Counted from the first letter of the stretch, positions 35,057 to 45,258 are shown. The stretch: 64,000 nucleotides of DNA from Clostridia bacterium (GCA_016938675.1 JAFGUF010000027.1:124001-188000); one strand, 5' to 3'. A program made the numbers and translations. Notes: a model not told the origin generated them from the letters alone.

Positions 35057-35809
35057 ATGAAAATAAAAATCACATCCAAAGAAATAGGAAAAATGGTCGA
35101 TTACGCGGTGCTTAAACCGCAGGTTACAAAGGAAGAATTAACTGCACTGCTTGACGTAGCTATAGAGTACGGCACAGGCACAGTATGCGTAAGGCCAAGC
35201 GATACGCCGTTTGTTAAGGAATATATAAAGGGAAAAGATGTTAAGCTTACCTCTGTTGTGGGATTTCCCCACGGTACAACCCTAACCTCTGCAAAGCTGG
35301 CCGAAACTAAAGAAATGCTCGAAATCGGCTGCGAAGAGCTGGATATGGTTCTTAATATCGCTCAGCTTAAATCCGGCAATTACGAAGCAGTATACGCGGA
35401 TATAAAGGCTGTCAATGATTTAATAAAAGAAAGCGGAAAGCTTTCAAAAGTAATTTTTGAAACATGCTATTTAACTGATGATGAAATAGTCAAAGCCTGC
35501 GAGATATGCATAAAGGCCGGTGTTGATTATGTAAAAACATCAACAGGCTTCGGTAGTGGAGGAGCAACAATACATGCGCTGAAAATAATGCGCGCGAATA
35601 CTCCGGAAACAATGGGCGTTAAAGCCTCCGGCGGAATCAGAACATTAGAGCACGCCCTTAGCGCGATAAGCGTAGGTGCCAGAAGGCTTGGCACATCCTC
35701 AATAAAGGATATTGTAGAAAAAGCAAAAAAAATAGAGCGCTCTAATCCTGAAAGTTTATTTTATGAAACCGACACAGAAAACATTAATGAATTGGGTGAC
35801 GGATATTAA
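35057..35809 (+). CDS. deoC: Deoxyribose-phosphate aldolase
   Basis: 250 residues, class I aldolase. The Schiff-base lysine is in YVKTSTGFGSGGAT; the second Lys is in GVKASGGIRT. It splits 2-deoxyribose-5-phosphate into acetaldehyde and glyceraldehyde-3-phosphate. It lies between parB (9 bases upstream) and oriC, an unusual place for it. Confidence 0.95.
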   Translation: MKIKITSKEIGKMVDYAVLKPQVTKEELTALLDVAIEYGTGTVCVRPSDTPFVKEYIKGKDVKLTSVVGFPHGTTLTSAKLAETKEMLEIGCEELDMVLNIAQLKSGNYEAVYADIKAVNDLIKESGKLSKVIFETCYLTDDEIVKACEICIKAGVDYVKTSTGFGSGGATIHALKIMRANTPETMGVKASGGIRTLEHALSAISVGARRLGTSSIKDIVEKAKKIERSNPESLFYETDTENINELGDGY

Positions 35810-35835
35810 AACCACTGAATAAACACATAGAAAAT

Positions 35836-35876
35836 GAGAGTAAATTTATAAATATAAATTCTGCTCTCTTTTTTTA
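35836..35876 (+). terminator. Terminator after deoC
   Basis: GAGAG / CTCTC outer stem with AT-rich inner pairing (AATTTA/TAAATT), followed by seven T residues. Confidence 0.75.
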
Positions 35877-35929
35877 AAATTCATAAAAAAAATATTTTCT
35901 TTTTTCCAAAAAAGTAAATCAACATATGC

Positions 35930-36225
35930 TATGCCATACTAATCGTAATACAACATTTGGTAGTTGCAAAAAAAGTTATCCACAAATCCACAATTTTTTT
36001 ACTTTGTTCTCAACATGTGTGGATAACTGACTAAAAAAACCTATTTACTTTTGCATTTATATCTGTTAATATATATTTTGTTCACAATTTATTAAATTTT
36101 ACTTATTAATAACCCTGTGATATATGTGGATAACTTTCAATTGATGGTGATATCTGTTTTTTGGTTTTATGTTGAAAAGCATTAAGTCCGCATATTAATT
36201 TATTGATACATTTAGGGGATTTGAG
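35930..36225. other. Chromosomal replication origin region (oriC)
   Basis: This AT-rich region before dnaA holds three perfect DnaA boxes: TTATCCACA at 35976-35984, and TGTGGATAA at 36018-36026 and 36125-36133. Runs of A and T between and after them suit an unwinding element. A second AT-rich region between dnaA and dnaN (37564-37764) has no perfect box. Position next to dnaA and parAB supports the call. Confidence 0.85.
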
Positions 36226-37563
36226 ATGCTGGATATTAATGAAAAACAAAACACAGACTGGATTGAAGCAAAAGACTTAATTCAAGAAGAAATACCTTCT
36301 TCGGTCAGCTATCAAACATGGATAAAGCCATTGACATTCGTTAAATTAGTTAACGGTACATTATATTTAAAAGCTCAGAATAGTTTTCAAAAAAACTTTT
36401 TGATAAATAACTATATCCCCCTTATTGAAAATGCATTCTCAAAAGTTACAAACAAACCTTGTCATGTTGAAATAATACTTGAGTATTCAGAGATAGACGG
36501 ATCTGAGGGAGGCAGCGATACCCAGCCTACAAATCCGCTTATGCTAAACCCGAATTATACTTTTGATACATTTGTTATAGGCAACTCAAACAGATTTGCC
36601 CATGCTGCATGCTTAGGCGCGGCAGAATCACCCGGAGTAGCATATAATCCGCTGTTTTTATATGGCGGTGTTGGCCTAGGAAAAACCCACCTTATGCATG
36701 CTATCGGCCATTTCGTTAGAAATCACTCGCAGAACACTACAGTTATGTATATTTCAAGTGAGAATTTTACAAATGAATTAATCAAGTCTATTCAAAGAAA
36801 CAAGATGGACGAATTCAGAAAGAAATACAGAAATGTTGATGTACTGCTGATAGATGATATTCAATTCATTTCAAAAAAAGAAAGAACCCAGGAAGAATTC
36901 TTCCATACTTTCAATGATCTTTATGAATCACAGAAACAAATAATCATATCTTCTGACAAACCGCCTCAGGAAATTGAGCAGTTGGAAGAACGGCTGCGTT
37001 CCAGATTTGAATGGGGCCTGATTGCTGATATTCAGCCGCCGGATTTAGAAACAAGAATTGCAATACTAAGGGAAAAGGCAGCAACTAAAGGATACCCTAA
37101 TATAGACCATAAAATACATGAATACATTGCAACAAAATCCGTAAGCAACATAAGAAAGCTGGAAGGTGCACTGACAAAAGTTATCACTTTCGCGGAATTT
37201 TCCAAAAAGGAAATCACGCTTGCGCTGGCCGCAGAGTCACTAAAAGATTACCTTAAAGAAAATTCCATACAGCAGGTCACTCCGGAATCTATTATAGAAG
37301 CCGTATGCAACAGATTTTCTCTTACGACAGAGCAGCTTTGTTCCAGAAGGCGAAGTAAGGACATAGCATACCCAAGGCAGTTATGTATGTACTTAATGCG
37401 TGAACTTACGGACCTTTCTCTGCACGACATCGGAAATATTCTAGGCGGCAGAGACCATACTACAGTGCTTTACGCTTTCAGGATAGTATCAGAACAATCT
37501 GCAGATGACAATGAACTGCGTTTGATGCTTGCAGACCTTACTAAAAAAATTCGAGGAAACTGA
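36226..37563 (+). CDS. dnaA: Chromosomal replication initiator DnaA
   Basis: 445 residues. Domain I is at the N-terminus, then the NYTFDTFVIGNSNRFAHAA start of domain III, Walker A GGVGLGKTHL, Walker B LLIDDIQF, and the domain IV box-binding signature GGRDHTTV. It binds the DnaA boxes upstream. An AGGGG SD precedes the ATG. Confidence 0.98.
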   Translation: MLDINEKQNTDWIEAKDLIQEEIPSSVSYQTWIKPLTFVKLVNGTLYLKAQNSFQKNFLINNYIPLIENAFSKVTNKPCHVEIILEYSEIDGSEGGSDTQPTNPLMLNPNYTFDTFVIGNSNRFAHAACLGAAESPGVAYNPLFLYGGVGLGKTHLMHAIGHFVRNHSQNTTVMYISSENFTNELIKSIQRNKMDEFRKKYRNVDVLLIDDIQFISKKERTQEEFFHTFNDLYESQKQIIISSDKPPQEIEQLEERLRSRFEWGLIADIQPPDLETRIAILREKAATKGYPNIDHKIHEYIATKSVSNIRKLEGALTKVITFAEFSKKEITLALAAESLKDYLKENSIQQVTPESIIEAVCNRFSLTTEQLCSRRRSKDIAYPRQLCMYLMRELTDLSLHDIGNILGGRDHTTVLYAFRIVSEQSADDNELRLMLADLTKKIRGN

Positions 37564-37764
37564 TTTTATCAACATAAATAAAGGTGATTGTTTATAAAAA
37601 ATAATAACTATCGTGGTTATTAAGGCAGATATATACATCAAAAATGTACTGTTTTATATGTATTAGGCATCTTATTAACTCTATAAACATAGCTTATTAT
37701 TACTACTATTATATAGTATAATTATAATAGTAAGCAACAGCTCAAAAACCAAGGAGATGAAAAA
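37564..37764 (+). other. dnaA-dnaN spacer, very AT-rich with an inverted repeat
   Basis: 201 bases, no gene. An imperfect inverted repeat at 37700-37733 (TTACTACTATTATA ... TATAATAGTAA) contains TATAAT sequences and may be the dnaN promoter or part of a bipartite origin. No perfect DnaA box was seen here. Confidence 0.4.
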
Positions 37765-38865
37765 ATGAAATTTACATGTGAAAAAGAAAAGTTATATAAC
37801 GGACTGGCAATCGTTACAAAGGCAATTGCTGCGAGAACTACCCATAAATCCTTAGAAGGCATATTAATAGAAACATACGACAATATGCTTAAGCTTACAT
37901 GCACAGATATGACAATAGGTATTGAAACAAAAGTACCTGCAAAAATAGCACAGGAAGGCAAGGCTTTGGTTCAGGGCAGGATATTCAGTGAATTTGTAAG
38001 GAAGCTTCCTGAAGGTGAAATTAAATTTACCTTTGAGGATTTTAATGTCCATATAGATTATGGCTATTCATCAACAAATCTTCAGACATTAGATTATGCA
38101 GAATTTCCTATTATCCCAACTGTTGAGCAGGCAGAAGAGATATTAATTAAGGAAGACAAGCTTCGATCAATGATTTCTACAACCGTTTTTTCAGCGGCAG
38201 TTGAGGAGTCAAGGCCGGTGCTCACTGGTGCATTGCTGGATATAAAAGGCGAAGAAGTAAAAATAGTATGCCTAGATGGATATAGGCTGGCTCTTGCAAA
38301 TGAAAAACTTGGCGCTGATTACGGCGACGTAAGCATAATAATACCTGCAAAGACTTTGGTTGAAGTACAAAAATTATTAATTAGCAGCGGAACTGTAAAA
38401 ATCTATATAAACGAATCACATGTTCAGTTCATAATAAATGATACAAAAATTATATCAAGGCTTATTGAAGGCGAATTTATAAGATATGAAAACATTATTC
38501 CTAAGGAATGGGATACACAGATAAAAGTTGATGTAGATGAGCTTTCAATGTCATTGGACAGAATATCAACAATAGCAAATGAAGAAGGAAACAATACTGT
38601 AAAAATGTCCATTTATGAAGACAAACTAAGTATGAGCACTGAGACATCATTAGGAAACATTCATGAAGAACTTGATATTAACATAAACGGAAAAAACCTG
38701 GACATAACATTTAATATAAGGTATATATCTGATGTGCTCAAGCATCTGGATTCCGATGTAGAATTATTATATTTTTCCTTTACGCAGAGTTCAAATCCAT
38801 GTGTAATTACCCCAGTTGAAAACAAGGATTTCATATATTTAGTTCTGCCTATAAGAATGTATTGA
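37765..38865 (+). CDS. dnaN: DNA polymerase III beta sliding clamp
   Basis: 366 residues, standard length, three repeated clamp domains. It begins MKFTCEKEKLYNGLAIVTKAIAARTT and ends with the conserved YLVLPIRMY. The ring tethers polymerase to DNA. AAGGAG is the SD. recF follows after 17 bases; the small S4-domain gene (yaaA) often found between them is missing. Confidence 0.97.
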   Translation: MKFTCEKEKLYNGLAIVTKAIAARTTHKSLEGILIETYDNMLKLTCTDMTIGIETKVPAKIAQEGKALVQGRIFSEFVRKLPEGEIKFTFEDFNVHIDYGYSSTNLQTLDYAEFPIIPTVEQAEEILIKEDKLRSMISTTVFSAAVEESRPVLTGALLDIKGEEVKIVCLDGYRLALANEKLGADYGDVSIIIPAKTLVEVQKLLISSGTVKIYINESHVQFIINDTKIISRLIEGEFIRYENIIPKEWDTQIKVDVDELSMSLDRISTIANEEGNNTVKMSIYEDKLSMSTETSLGNIHEELDININGKNLDITFNIRYISDVLKHLDSDVELLYFSFTQSSNPCVITPVENKDFIYLVLPIRMY

Positions 38866-38882
38866 TAAATTAAGGATAATGT

Positions 38883-39980
38883 ATGATATTAAAAAGTATA
38901 TCATATACCAATATAAGAAACCTTCAGAATACTGTCTTAATACCTTCTGAAAATATTACTGTATTTACAGGAGAAAATGCGCAGGGAAAGACAAACATCC
39001 TTGAAGGTATTCATATTTGCTGTACAGGTAGAAGCCACAGGACAAGCAAAGACAATGAAGTGATAAAAATTGGCAAAGAAATGGCTTATCTGGATATACA
39101 GTGCCAGAAGAGAGACGGAATTCACAGGGTAGAAATAGCTCTTAAAAATCAGAACAGAAAAGCAATATCAATAAACGGATATCCCGCAAAGAGACTGGGC
39201 GAGCTTATGGGGCAGATAAACTGCGTTATGTTTTCACCTGAGGATTTATCACTTATTACATCAGGGCCGCAGTACCGAAGAAAATTTATAGACATTGCCT
39301 TGTCGCAGATAAATCCTAAATATTTTTATGCACTTCAGAATTATCAGAAAGTTATTGCTCAAAGAAATAATTTACTCAAAAGTTTAAGCACCAGTAATAA
39401 AAATATAGATACCTTGTCTGTATGGGATGAGCAGCTTTGTGATTATGGCAGCCAGATATATATATTAAGGAAAGAATTCATTGAAAATATAAATAAGAAG
39501 TGCAGCCAGATTCATTCACATATAAGCGGCGGAAGAGAAAATCTTTCAATATTATTTATGAGTAATATAAAAGGCAGCACTGCAGGGGAAGCATACGAAG
39601 TATTTTTAAACTTACTCAAAAAAAACCATGCAGTAGATATAAGAAGGCAGATAACGCAGATCGGAATACACAGAGATGATATTAAGCTTATGCTGGATGA
39701 TATTGACGTTAGAACCCAAGGGTCTCAGGGACAGAAAAGGACTACGGCGCTTTCATTGAAGTTTTCAGAAATCGAAATTATGAAGGAATATTCCGGCGAG
39801 CTTCCAGTGCTTTTGCTTGATGATGTATTTTCAGAGCTTGATAAAAACAGAAGAAAGTGGCTGCTGAAATATATAAAAGATATTCAGACCTTTATAACAT
39901 GTGTGGATATTGAGAGCACGGCGCTTCAAAATGAAGAAAATATTAAAATAGTAAAAGTTGTAGAAGGAAAACTGCAGTAA
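38883..39980 (+). CDS. recF: DNA replication and repair protein RecF
   Basis: 365 residues. Walker A is GENAQGKTNILEGI, the signature is GSQGQKRTTALSLKF and Walker B is LPVLLLDDVFSELD. It loads RecA at single-strand gaps. It is in the classic dnaA-dnaN-recF order, but ispE follows where gyrB would be expected. Confidence 0.95.
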   Translation: MILKSISYTNIRNLQNTVLIPSENITVFTGENAQGKTNILEGIHICCTGRSHRTSKDNEVIKIGKEMAYLDIQCQKRDGIHRVEIALKNQNRKAISINGYPAKRLGELMGQINCVMFSPEDLSLITSGPQYRRKFIDIALSQINPKYFYALQNYQKVIAQRNNLLKSLSTSNKNIDTLSVWDEQLCDYGSQIYILRKEFIENINKKCSQIHSHISGGRENLSILFMSNIKGSTAGEAYEVFLNLLKKNHAVDIRRQITQIGIHRDDIKLMLDDIDVRTQGSQGQKRTTALSLKFSEIEIMKEYSGELPVLLLDDVFSELDKNRRKWLLKYIKDIQTFITCVDIESTALQNEENIKIVKVVEGKLQ

Positions 39981-39993
39981 AAAGGAAAATTAA

Positions 39994-40869
39994 ATGTCAG
40001 TTATATTTGTAAAAACTAGCGCAAAGCTCAACCTTTCATTAAATGTTTTGGGGACTCTGGAAAATAAATATCATGATCTTGATATGGTAATTTGCCCTAT
40101 ATCAATGCATGATGAAATAACCATTGAAAAAGCCAACAAAGGAATACATTTATCCTGCACTGACAAAGAAATAGAAAATGACAGCAATCTGGTATACAGA
40201 GCAGCGCAGAAAATACTTGAGTATACCTCAACTGATGCAGGAGTTAAAATACATCTTAACAAAAGAATATGGAAGCAGGCAGGCCTTGGCGGCGGCAGCG
40301 CAAACGCAGCCGGAGTCCTGATGGGGATTAATGAACTTTACGAATTGAATTTAAGCAAAAATCAGCTTGCAGATATGGGCGTTTCTCTTGGAGCTGATGT
40401 TCCTCTTTTTTTAAACAACGGGATTACCCGGGTACAGGGAATAGGTGAAAGAGTGGAATACTATAATTTTGATACCAAGCTGTTTTTTGTTATCGTTCAG
40501 GGAGAGCAGGGGCTTTCAACACAGGAAGTTTTCAGGCTGTATGACAGCAACCCGTGCAGAAGAAGGACAGACAATGAGATTATAATAAAGGCAGTGCAGC
40601 AAAATGACATAGGAGTTTTGGCGAAAAACATGCATAACTGCCTTCAGCAGACTGCTATGGTGCTAAATGATACAATACTTAACGCAATAGATTATCTTAA
40701 ACGCTTCGGCGCAGAAAATGCAATGATGACAGGAAGCGGCTCAGCTGTTTATGGAATATTTACGGATAAAGAAATTGCGCATCAGGCCGAAAATACATTA
40801 AAAACTGAGTTTAAAAATTGCTTTTTGGCAGTATCAGAAAAAGAATATATAACAATTCAGAAACTTTAG
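39994..40869 (+). CDS. ispE: 4-diphosphocytidyl-2-C-methyl-D-erythritol kinase
   Basis: 291 residues, GHMP kinase. SAKLNLSLNVLG at the N-terminus and the ATP loop AGLGGGSANAAGVL are diagnostic. It is a step of the non-mevalonate isoprenoid pathway, so this organism probably makes isoprenoids by the MEP route. It is 13 bases after recF. Confidence 0.93.
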   Translation: MSVIFVKTSAKLNLSLNVLGTLENKYHDLDMVICPISMHDEITIEKANKGIHLSCTDKEIENDSNLVYRAAQKILEYTSTDAGVKIHLNKRIWKQAGLGGGSANAAGVLMGINELYELNLSKNQLADMGVSLGADVPLFLNNGITRVQGIGERVEYYNFDTKLFFVIVQGEQGLSTQEVFRLYDSNPCRRRTDNEIIIKAVQQNDIGVLAKNMHNCLQQTAMVLNDTILNAIDYLKRFGAENAMMTGSGSAVYGIFTDKEIAHQAENTLKTEFKNCFLAVSEKEYITIQKL

Positions 40870-40876
40870 GTATATA

Positions 40877-40916
40877 CGAAAATTTGTTTGCTATAAACAA
40901 TGATATATGCTATTAT
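40877..40916 (+). promoter_or_regulatory. recA promoter with LexA-like box
   Basis: TTGCTA (40888-40893), 17-base spacer, TATTAT (40911-40916) with TGn. Overlapping the -35 is CGAAAATTTGTTTG (40877-40890), which matches the Gram-positive LexA box CGAACRNRYGTTYG at 12 of 14 positions. SOS control is likely. Confidence 0.65.
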
Positions 40917-40955
40917 GATTTTAAGTTATTTCGTTATTGAAAGGAATATAAAAGT

Positions 40956-42032
40956 ATGGCCAAGAAAACAGCACCAATTGAAAATGTAAAAAATGAAGAT
41001 AAATTAAAAGCCATCGAAGCGGCTGTTAAAGGAATAGAAAAAGAATTCGGAAAAGGCGCCCTGATGAAGCTGGGCGATGCTGCTGCAATGGAAATAGAGG
41101 TTTTTCCCACAGGTGCATTAACGCTTGATATTGCTTTGGGAGTAGGCGGAATTCCGAGAGGCAGAATAGTTGAAGTTTTCGGCCCAGAATCATCGGGAAA
41201 GACAACAGTTGCCCTACACATGGTAGCAGAGGTACAGAATCTTGGAGGATACGCGGCCTTTATTGACGCGGAACACGCACTGGATCCAACCTATGCTAAG
41301 GCTTTGGGCGTTAATATTGATGACTTATACGTTTCTCAGCCTGATACTGGTGAGCAGGCATTGGAAATATGCGATATGCTGGTGCGCTCAAGCGCTTTTG
41401 ACATTATAGTTATCGACTCCGTTGCGGCTCTTGTTCCAAAGGTAGAAATCGAAGGCGAAATGGGAGACACACATGTCGGACTTCAGGCCAGGCTGATGGC
41501 ACAAGCTCTTAGGAAGCTGGCAGGTATAGTAAACAAGACACACACCACAGTAATATTTATAAATCAGCTTCGAATGAAGATAGGAGTAATGTTTGGTAAT
41601 CCTGAAACTACTCCGGGCGGAAGAGCACTGAAATTCTATTCATCCGTACGGCTTGATGTTAGAAAAATAGAAACAATTAAAAAGGGTACCGATGTAGTAG
41701 GCTCCCGTACAAGGATAAAAGTGGTTAAAAACAAGGTTGCGCCTCCATTTAAGCAGGCTGAGTTTGACATTATGTATGGAGAAGGCATATCTAAAGAAGG
41801 ATGTATACTGGACTTGGCAGTAGAATATGACATAGTACGTAAATCAGGAACATGGTTCTCATACGGTGAAGACAGAATAGGGCAGGGAAAAGTAAATGCC
41901 GCAGAATTTTTAAAAGAGCATACAGACATCAGGGATGAAATTGAAGAGAAGATAAGGGTAGTCTCAGTAAAGAAACCTGACCTGCAGCCGGACGATGAAG
42001 ACGAAAACGAAATAAGCGATTTACTGGATTAA
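40956..42032 (+). CDS. recA: Recombinase RecA
   Basis: 358 residues. Walker A is [33 protein letters not shown] and [21 protein letters not shown] are standard RecA sequence. The acidic C-terminus is present. It promotes strand exchange and LexA cleavage. Proximity to the origin and its place after ispE are unusual. Confidence 0.98.
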   Translation: MAKKTAPIENVKNEDKLKAIEAAVKGIEKEFGKGALMKLGDAAAMEIEVFPTGALTLDIALGVGGIPRGRIVEVFGPESSGKTTVALHMVAEVQNLGGYAAFIDAEHALDPTYAKALGVNIDDLYVSQPDTGEQALEICDMLVRSSAFDIIVIDSVAALVPKVEIEGEMGDTHVGLQARLMAQALRKLAGIVNKTHTTVIFINQLRMKIGVMFGNPETTPGGRALKFYSSVRLDVRKIETIKKGTDVVGSRTRIKVVKNKVAPPFKQAEFDIMYGEGISKEGCILDLAVEYDIVRKSGTWFSYGEDRIGQGKVNAAEFLKEHTDIRDEIEEKIRVVSVKKPDLQPDDEDENEISDLLD

Positions 42033-42090
42033 TAAAACCAGATATGGTTTTTAGAGCGCTTTAGCATGAGCAAACTCATATTGTGAAAGG

Positions 42091-42125
42091 AACCTCTTAA
42101 TGATATACTATTAAGAGGTTTTTAA
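42091..42125 (+). terminator. Terminator after recA
   Basis: AACCTCTTAAT / ATTAAGAGGTT perfect 11-base-pair stem, 8-base loop, T-run. Confidence 0.88.
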
Positions 42126-42143
42126 TATAAAAAGAAAAGGCAG

Positions 42144-42165
42144 TGCCCTGTCGCAAGCAAGGGCA
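42144..42165 (+). promoter_or_regulatory. Hairpin over the SD of the flippase gene
   Basis: TGCCCT (42144-42149) pairs perfectly with AGGGCA (42160-42165). AGGG is the only SD-like sequence before the ATG at 42176, so the stem could hide the ribosome binding site. Confidence 0.45.
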
Positions 42166-42175
42166 GAATGAACAT

Positions 42176-43792
42176 ATGAATTCAACAAAAAAGAGTTTTA
42201 TAAGAGGGGCGGCCATACTTGGCGCAACCGGCTTTTTGGTTAAGCTTATAGGCGTATTATACAGAATTCCACTTAACAATATCTTAAGTTCCGGCGGTGC
42301 GGGAATATATTTTAAGGCCTATCCAATTTACACATACCTGCTTACTTTGTCTACTGCAGGTCTGCCTCCGACAATTGCAAAGCTTGTGGCCGAAAAGGTG
42401 GCCGTCGGAGACCATGCAGGAGCAAAGAAAATATTCAAGATTTCCTTTAGCTTAATGGCGATTTTGGGATTAACATTATCCGTACTTTTATTTTTGTTCA
42501 GTGAGCAGTTTTCTACACTGGTTAATGAACCGTTGGCGAGGTTTTCTATCGCGCTCATAGCCCCGGCTATTGTACTGGTTTCAGTAATGGCTGCAATAAG
42601 AGGGTATTTTCAGGGTCTTCAGAACATGATACCTACTGCGGTGTCGCAGATTGCTGAGCAGGTTGGAAAAATAATATTCGGAATAACACTGGCTATTCTA
42701 CTGACTCCTAAAGGAATAGAATATGGCGCGGCTGGAGCAATAGGCGGCGTAGTAATATCTGAAATTATCGGATTGTTGGTAGTAATATTCTTTTACATAA
42801 GAAAAGCGCCAAAAATTGATAAACACTTGAAATCGGATATATCCTCAAAAGAAATACTTAAAAAAATTGCTTCAATCGCTCTTCCGATACTTTTAGGCGC
42901 ATCAATTATGCCTCTCATCCAATTTATAGATGCTTCTCTTATTACAGTAAGATTGGAATCAATAGGGTATGAGCACGAAATAGCAAGGCAGCAATTCGGG
43001 TTGTTTGCAGGCTTTGTAAACACGCTCATTAATGTCCCAGGGTCAATATCGCTGGCTTTTTGCGTGTCAATGGTGCCTGCTGCCGCTGATGCAATTGCGC
43101 GGAAGGACAATAATCTGTTGAATAAAAATATTAATCTGGGTTACCGTCTTTCCTTGCTGGTTTCCGTTCCTTCTGCCGTGGGGCTTTTTGTATTAGCAGG
43201 GCCAATCATGAATTTATTGTACAGCGGAGAGTTTGTTCAAAATCCTGAAAATTACTATATAGCTCTAAACCTTCTTAAAGTAATATCAGGAGGCATTATA
43301 TTTCTGTCTATTCTGCAGACGTTTAACGGACTGCTTCAGGGTATGGGAAAGGTATTTGTCCCTGTTATCGCTCTTTCTTCAGGCGCAGTTACAAAAGTGA
43401 TTTTAAGTTATTTTTTGATAGGTACGCCTTTTTTCAATATTTACGGAGCCCCTATATCTACGTTTGCATGCTATGTTGTTGCGGCAACAATTGACATAAT
43501 AGTAGTTAAAAAGCTCACGAAAGCAAAGCTTAGCCAAAATTGGTTTAATGTAAAGATTGCTCTTGCGTCCGGCCTTATGGGTGCTGTAGTGTGGTTCAGC
43601 CATGCACAGATAATGAAAATTACAGGAACGAAGATTGCAACGTTGCTTGCAGTCGCAATAGGAGTTGTTGTTTTTATTATAGGCCTTGTAGCATTCAAGG
43701 TTCTAAAAAAAGAGGAGATGAACGCAATTCCCGGCGGGAAAAAGTTGGCTAAACTTTACAGACTGATATGGGAGAGAAAAACAAATGAATAA
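42176..43792 (+). CDS. SpoVB/MurJ-type lipid flippase (MOP superfamily)
   Basis: 538 residues from the ATG at 42176. Fourteen or so membrane helices; begins FIRGAAILGATGFLVKLIGVLYRIPLNNI, as in SpoVB/YabM/YtgP. These proteins flip lipid II or related polyprenyl precursors; SpoVB serves spore cortex synthesis, but homologues also occur in non-sporulating Clostridia, so sporulation cannot be concluded. It overlaps mazG by 8 bases; the pair matches yabM-yabN of Bacillus. Confidence 0.9.
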   Translation: MNSTKKSFIRGAAILGATGFLVKLIGVLYRIPLNNILSSGGAGIYFKAYPIYTYLLTLSTAGLPPTIAKLVAEKVAVGDHAGAKKIFKISFSLMAILGLTLSVLLFLFSEQFSTLVNEPLARFSIALIAPAIVLVSVMAAIRGYFQGLQNMIPTAVSQIAEQVGKIIFGITLAILLTPKGIEYGAAGAIGGVVISEIIGLLVVIFFYIRKAPKIDKHLKSDISSKEILKKIASIALPILLGASIMPLIQFIDASLITVRLESIGYEHEIARQQFGLFAGFVNTLINVPGSISLAFCVSMVPAAADAIARKDNNLLNKNINLGYRLSLLVSVPSAVGLFVLAGPIMNLLYSGEFVQNPENYYIALNLLKVISGGIIFLSILQTFNGLLQGMGKVFVPVIALSSGAVTKVILSYFLIGTPFFNIYGAPISTFACYVVAATIDIIVVKKLTKAKLSQNWFNVKIALASGLMGAVVWFSHAQIMKITGTKIATLLAVAIGVVVFIIGLVAFKVLKKEEMNAIPGGKKLAKLYRLIWERKTNE

Positions 43793-45224
43793 AATCACAA
43801 TATTAGGGCTGGGCCCGGATGATATCACATTGCTGACAGTAACGGCTAATGAAATGCTGCAAAGCGGAAAAAGAATAATATTCAGAACCCATATATGCGG
43901 CGCAGCAGAGTATCTTGCAGAGAAAAATATTAAAATAGAGAGCTGCGACTTTATCTATGAAACGGCAGAAGATTTTGATGCATTGGACAAAAGTATAGCA
44001 GAGCACATAATAAAATTGGCAAAAGAAGAGGATATAATATATGCAGTGCCCGGAAGCGGTATCTATGGTGATGGCAGTGTGGATATGATATGCTCAATGT
44101 ATAAGAACACTGAGATCATTGCCGGTGTTTCCGCGGGTGAATATATGTTGGCGAAGCATCTGCCTCATGGTGTGAGCGAGGGTATTGTTAAAATTCCGGC
44201 ATCCGTTTTAAGTGATGCGGTAATCAACACACGGCTTCCTATGATAATAACCTCTCTTGATGACCAGTACACACTGACTGAAATAAAAATTGTGCTTTCA
44301 GAGAAATATTCAGATGAGCACCCCGTTACTTTAATTAACGAAAACGACAAAAAGGACATAATGCTTTTTGAAATTGACAGAGGCCACAATGTAAGCCATA
44401 CGTCCATATTATATATCTCACCTAAAAAAAATGATGAAAAATATGACTTGTATGATTTGCTAAAAATATTCAGAAGGCTTCGTTCGCCGGGCGGGTGTCC
44501 GTGGGACAGAGAACAGGACCACAAAAGCCTTAAAAGACACCTTATTGAGGAATGTGCTGAGGTGCTGGATGCAATAGACAAAAATGACATGAACGAGCTT
44601 ATGGATGAACTTGGTGACGTTCTGCTGCAAGTCATGTTCCATTCTGTAATAGCAGAAGAAAGAGGAGATTTTGATATATACTCAGTAATTGAAAATCTTA
44701 GCAATAAGCTGATTGTCCGTCACCCTCATGTGTTTGGTAATGTGGATGTAAACAATTCAGAAGAAGTGCTGCATAACTGGGACGAGATCAAGAAAAAGCA
44801 GCGCAATAATAAATCTGAAGCTGAAATAATGAAGAAATATCCTAAAAACTTAAATGCTCTGATTCGCGCTCAGAAGGTGCAGGAGAGGGCGGCCAAAGTA
44901 GGATTCGACTGGGATAGCATGGAAGGCGTAATTGACAAGATAAGAGAAGAGCTTGATGAAGTTATAGTTGAGTATAAGCAAAACAACGAGCAGAATTTAA
45001 GGGAAGAGCTGGGAGATTTATTATTTGCGGTTGTTAACATGTGCAGGATGTATGATATGCTTTCAGAGTTTGTTCTGAATGAATCAACTAATAAGTTCAT
45101 AGATAGATTTGAAACCATGGAAAAAGACATAAAATCCGAAAATTTGAGCTTTTCAGAGCTTTCACTAGAGCAGATGGATATATTTTGGGAAAATGCAAAA
45201 AATAAGGCAGAAAAAACTGAATAA
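43785..45224 (+). CDS. mazG: Tetrapyrrole-methylase/MazG fusion protein (YabN-like)
   Basis: 479 residues. The N-terminal 210 form a SAM-dependent tetrapyrrole-methylase-like domain (ITILGLGPDDITLLT; VPGSGIYGDGS). The C-terminal part is MazG nucleotide pyrophosphohydrolase (LRSPGGCPWDREQDHKSLKRH; EECAEVLDAI; DELGDVLLQV) with a second MazG-like repeat (REELGDLLFAVVN). It hydrolyses aberrant NTPs; the role of the methylase part is unknown. Coupled to the flippase gene. Confidence 0.93.
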   Translation: MNKITILGLGPDDITLLTVTANEMLQSGKRIIFRTHICGAAEYLAEKNIKIESCDFIYETAEDFDALDKSIAEHIIKLAKEEDIIYAVPGSGIYGDGSVDMICSMYKNTEIIAGVSAGEYMLAKHLPHGVSEGIVKIPASVLSDAVINTRLPMIITSLDDQYTLTEIKIVLSEKYSDEHPVTLINENDKKDIMLFEIDRGHNVSHTSILYISPKKNDEKYDLYDLLKIFRRLRSPGGCPWDREQDHKSLKRHLIEECAEVLDAIDKNDMNELMDELGDVLLQVMFHSVIAEERGDFDIYSVIENLSNKLIVRHPHVFGNVDVNNSEEVLHNWDEIKKKQRNNKSEAEIMKKYPKNLNALIRAQKVQERAAKVGFDWDSMEGVIDKIREELDEVIVEYKQNNEQNLREELGDLLFAVVNMCRMYDMLSEFVLNESTNKFIDRFETMEKDIKSENLSFSELSLEQMDIFWENAKNKAEKTE

Positions 45225-45229
45225 AATGC

Positions 45230-45258
45230 TTGCAAATCATAAAAACAATGTGTAAAAT
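45230..45258 (+). promoter_or_regulatory. hup promoter
   Basis: TTGCAA (45230-45235), 17-base spacer, TAAAAT (45253-45258), 53 bases before the HU start. Confidence 0.75.

Noticed and set aside
37700-37733. Second DnaA-box cluster between dnaA and dnaN
   Set aside because: The region is AT-rich with an inverted repeat but contains no TTATCCACA-type box.
42176-45224. Proof of sporulation from the SpoVB-like flippase and mazG
   Set aside because: These genes also occur in non-sporulating Clostridia, and no sporulation-specific gene is in the window.
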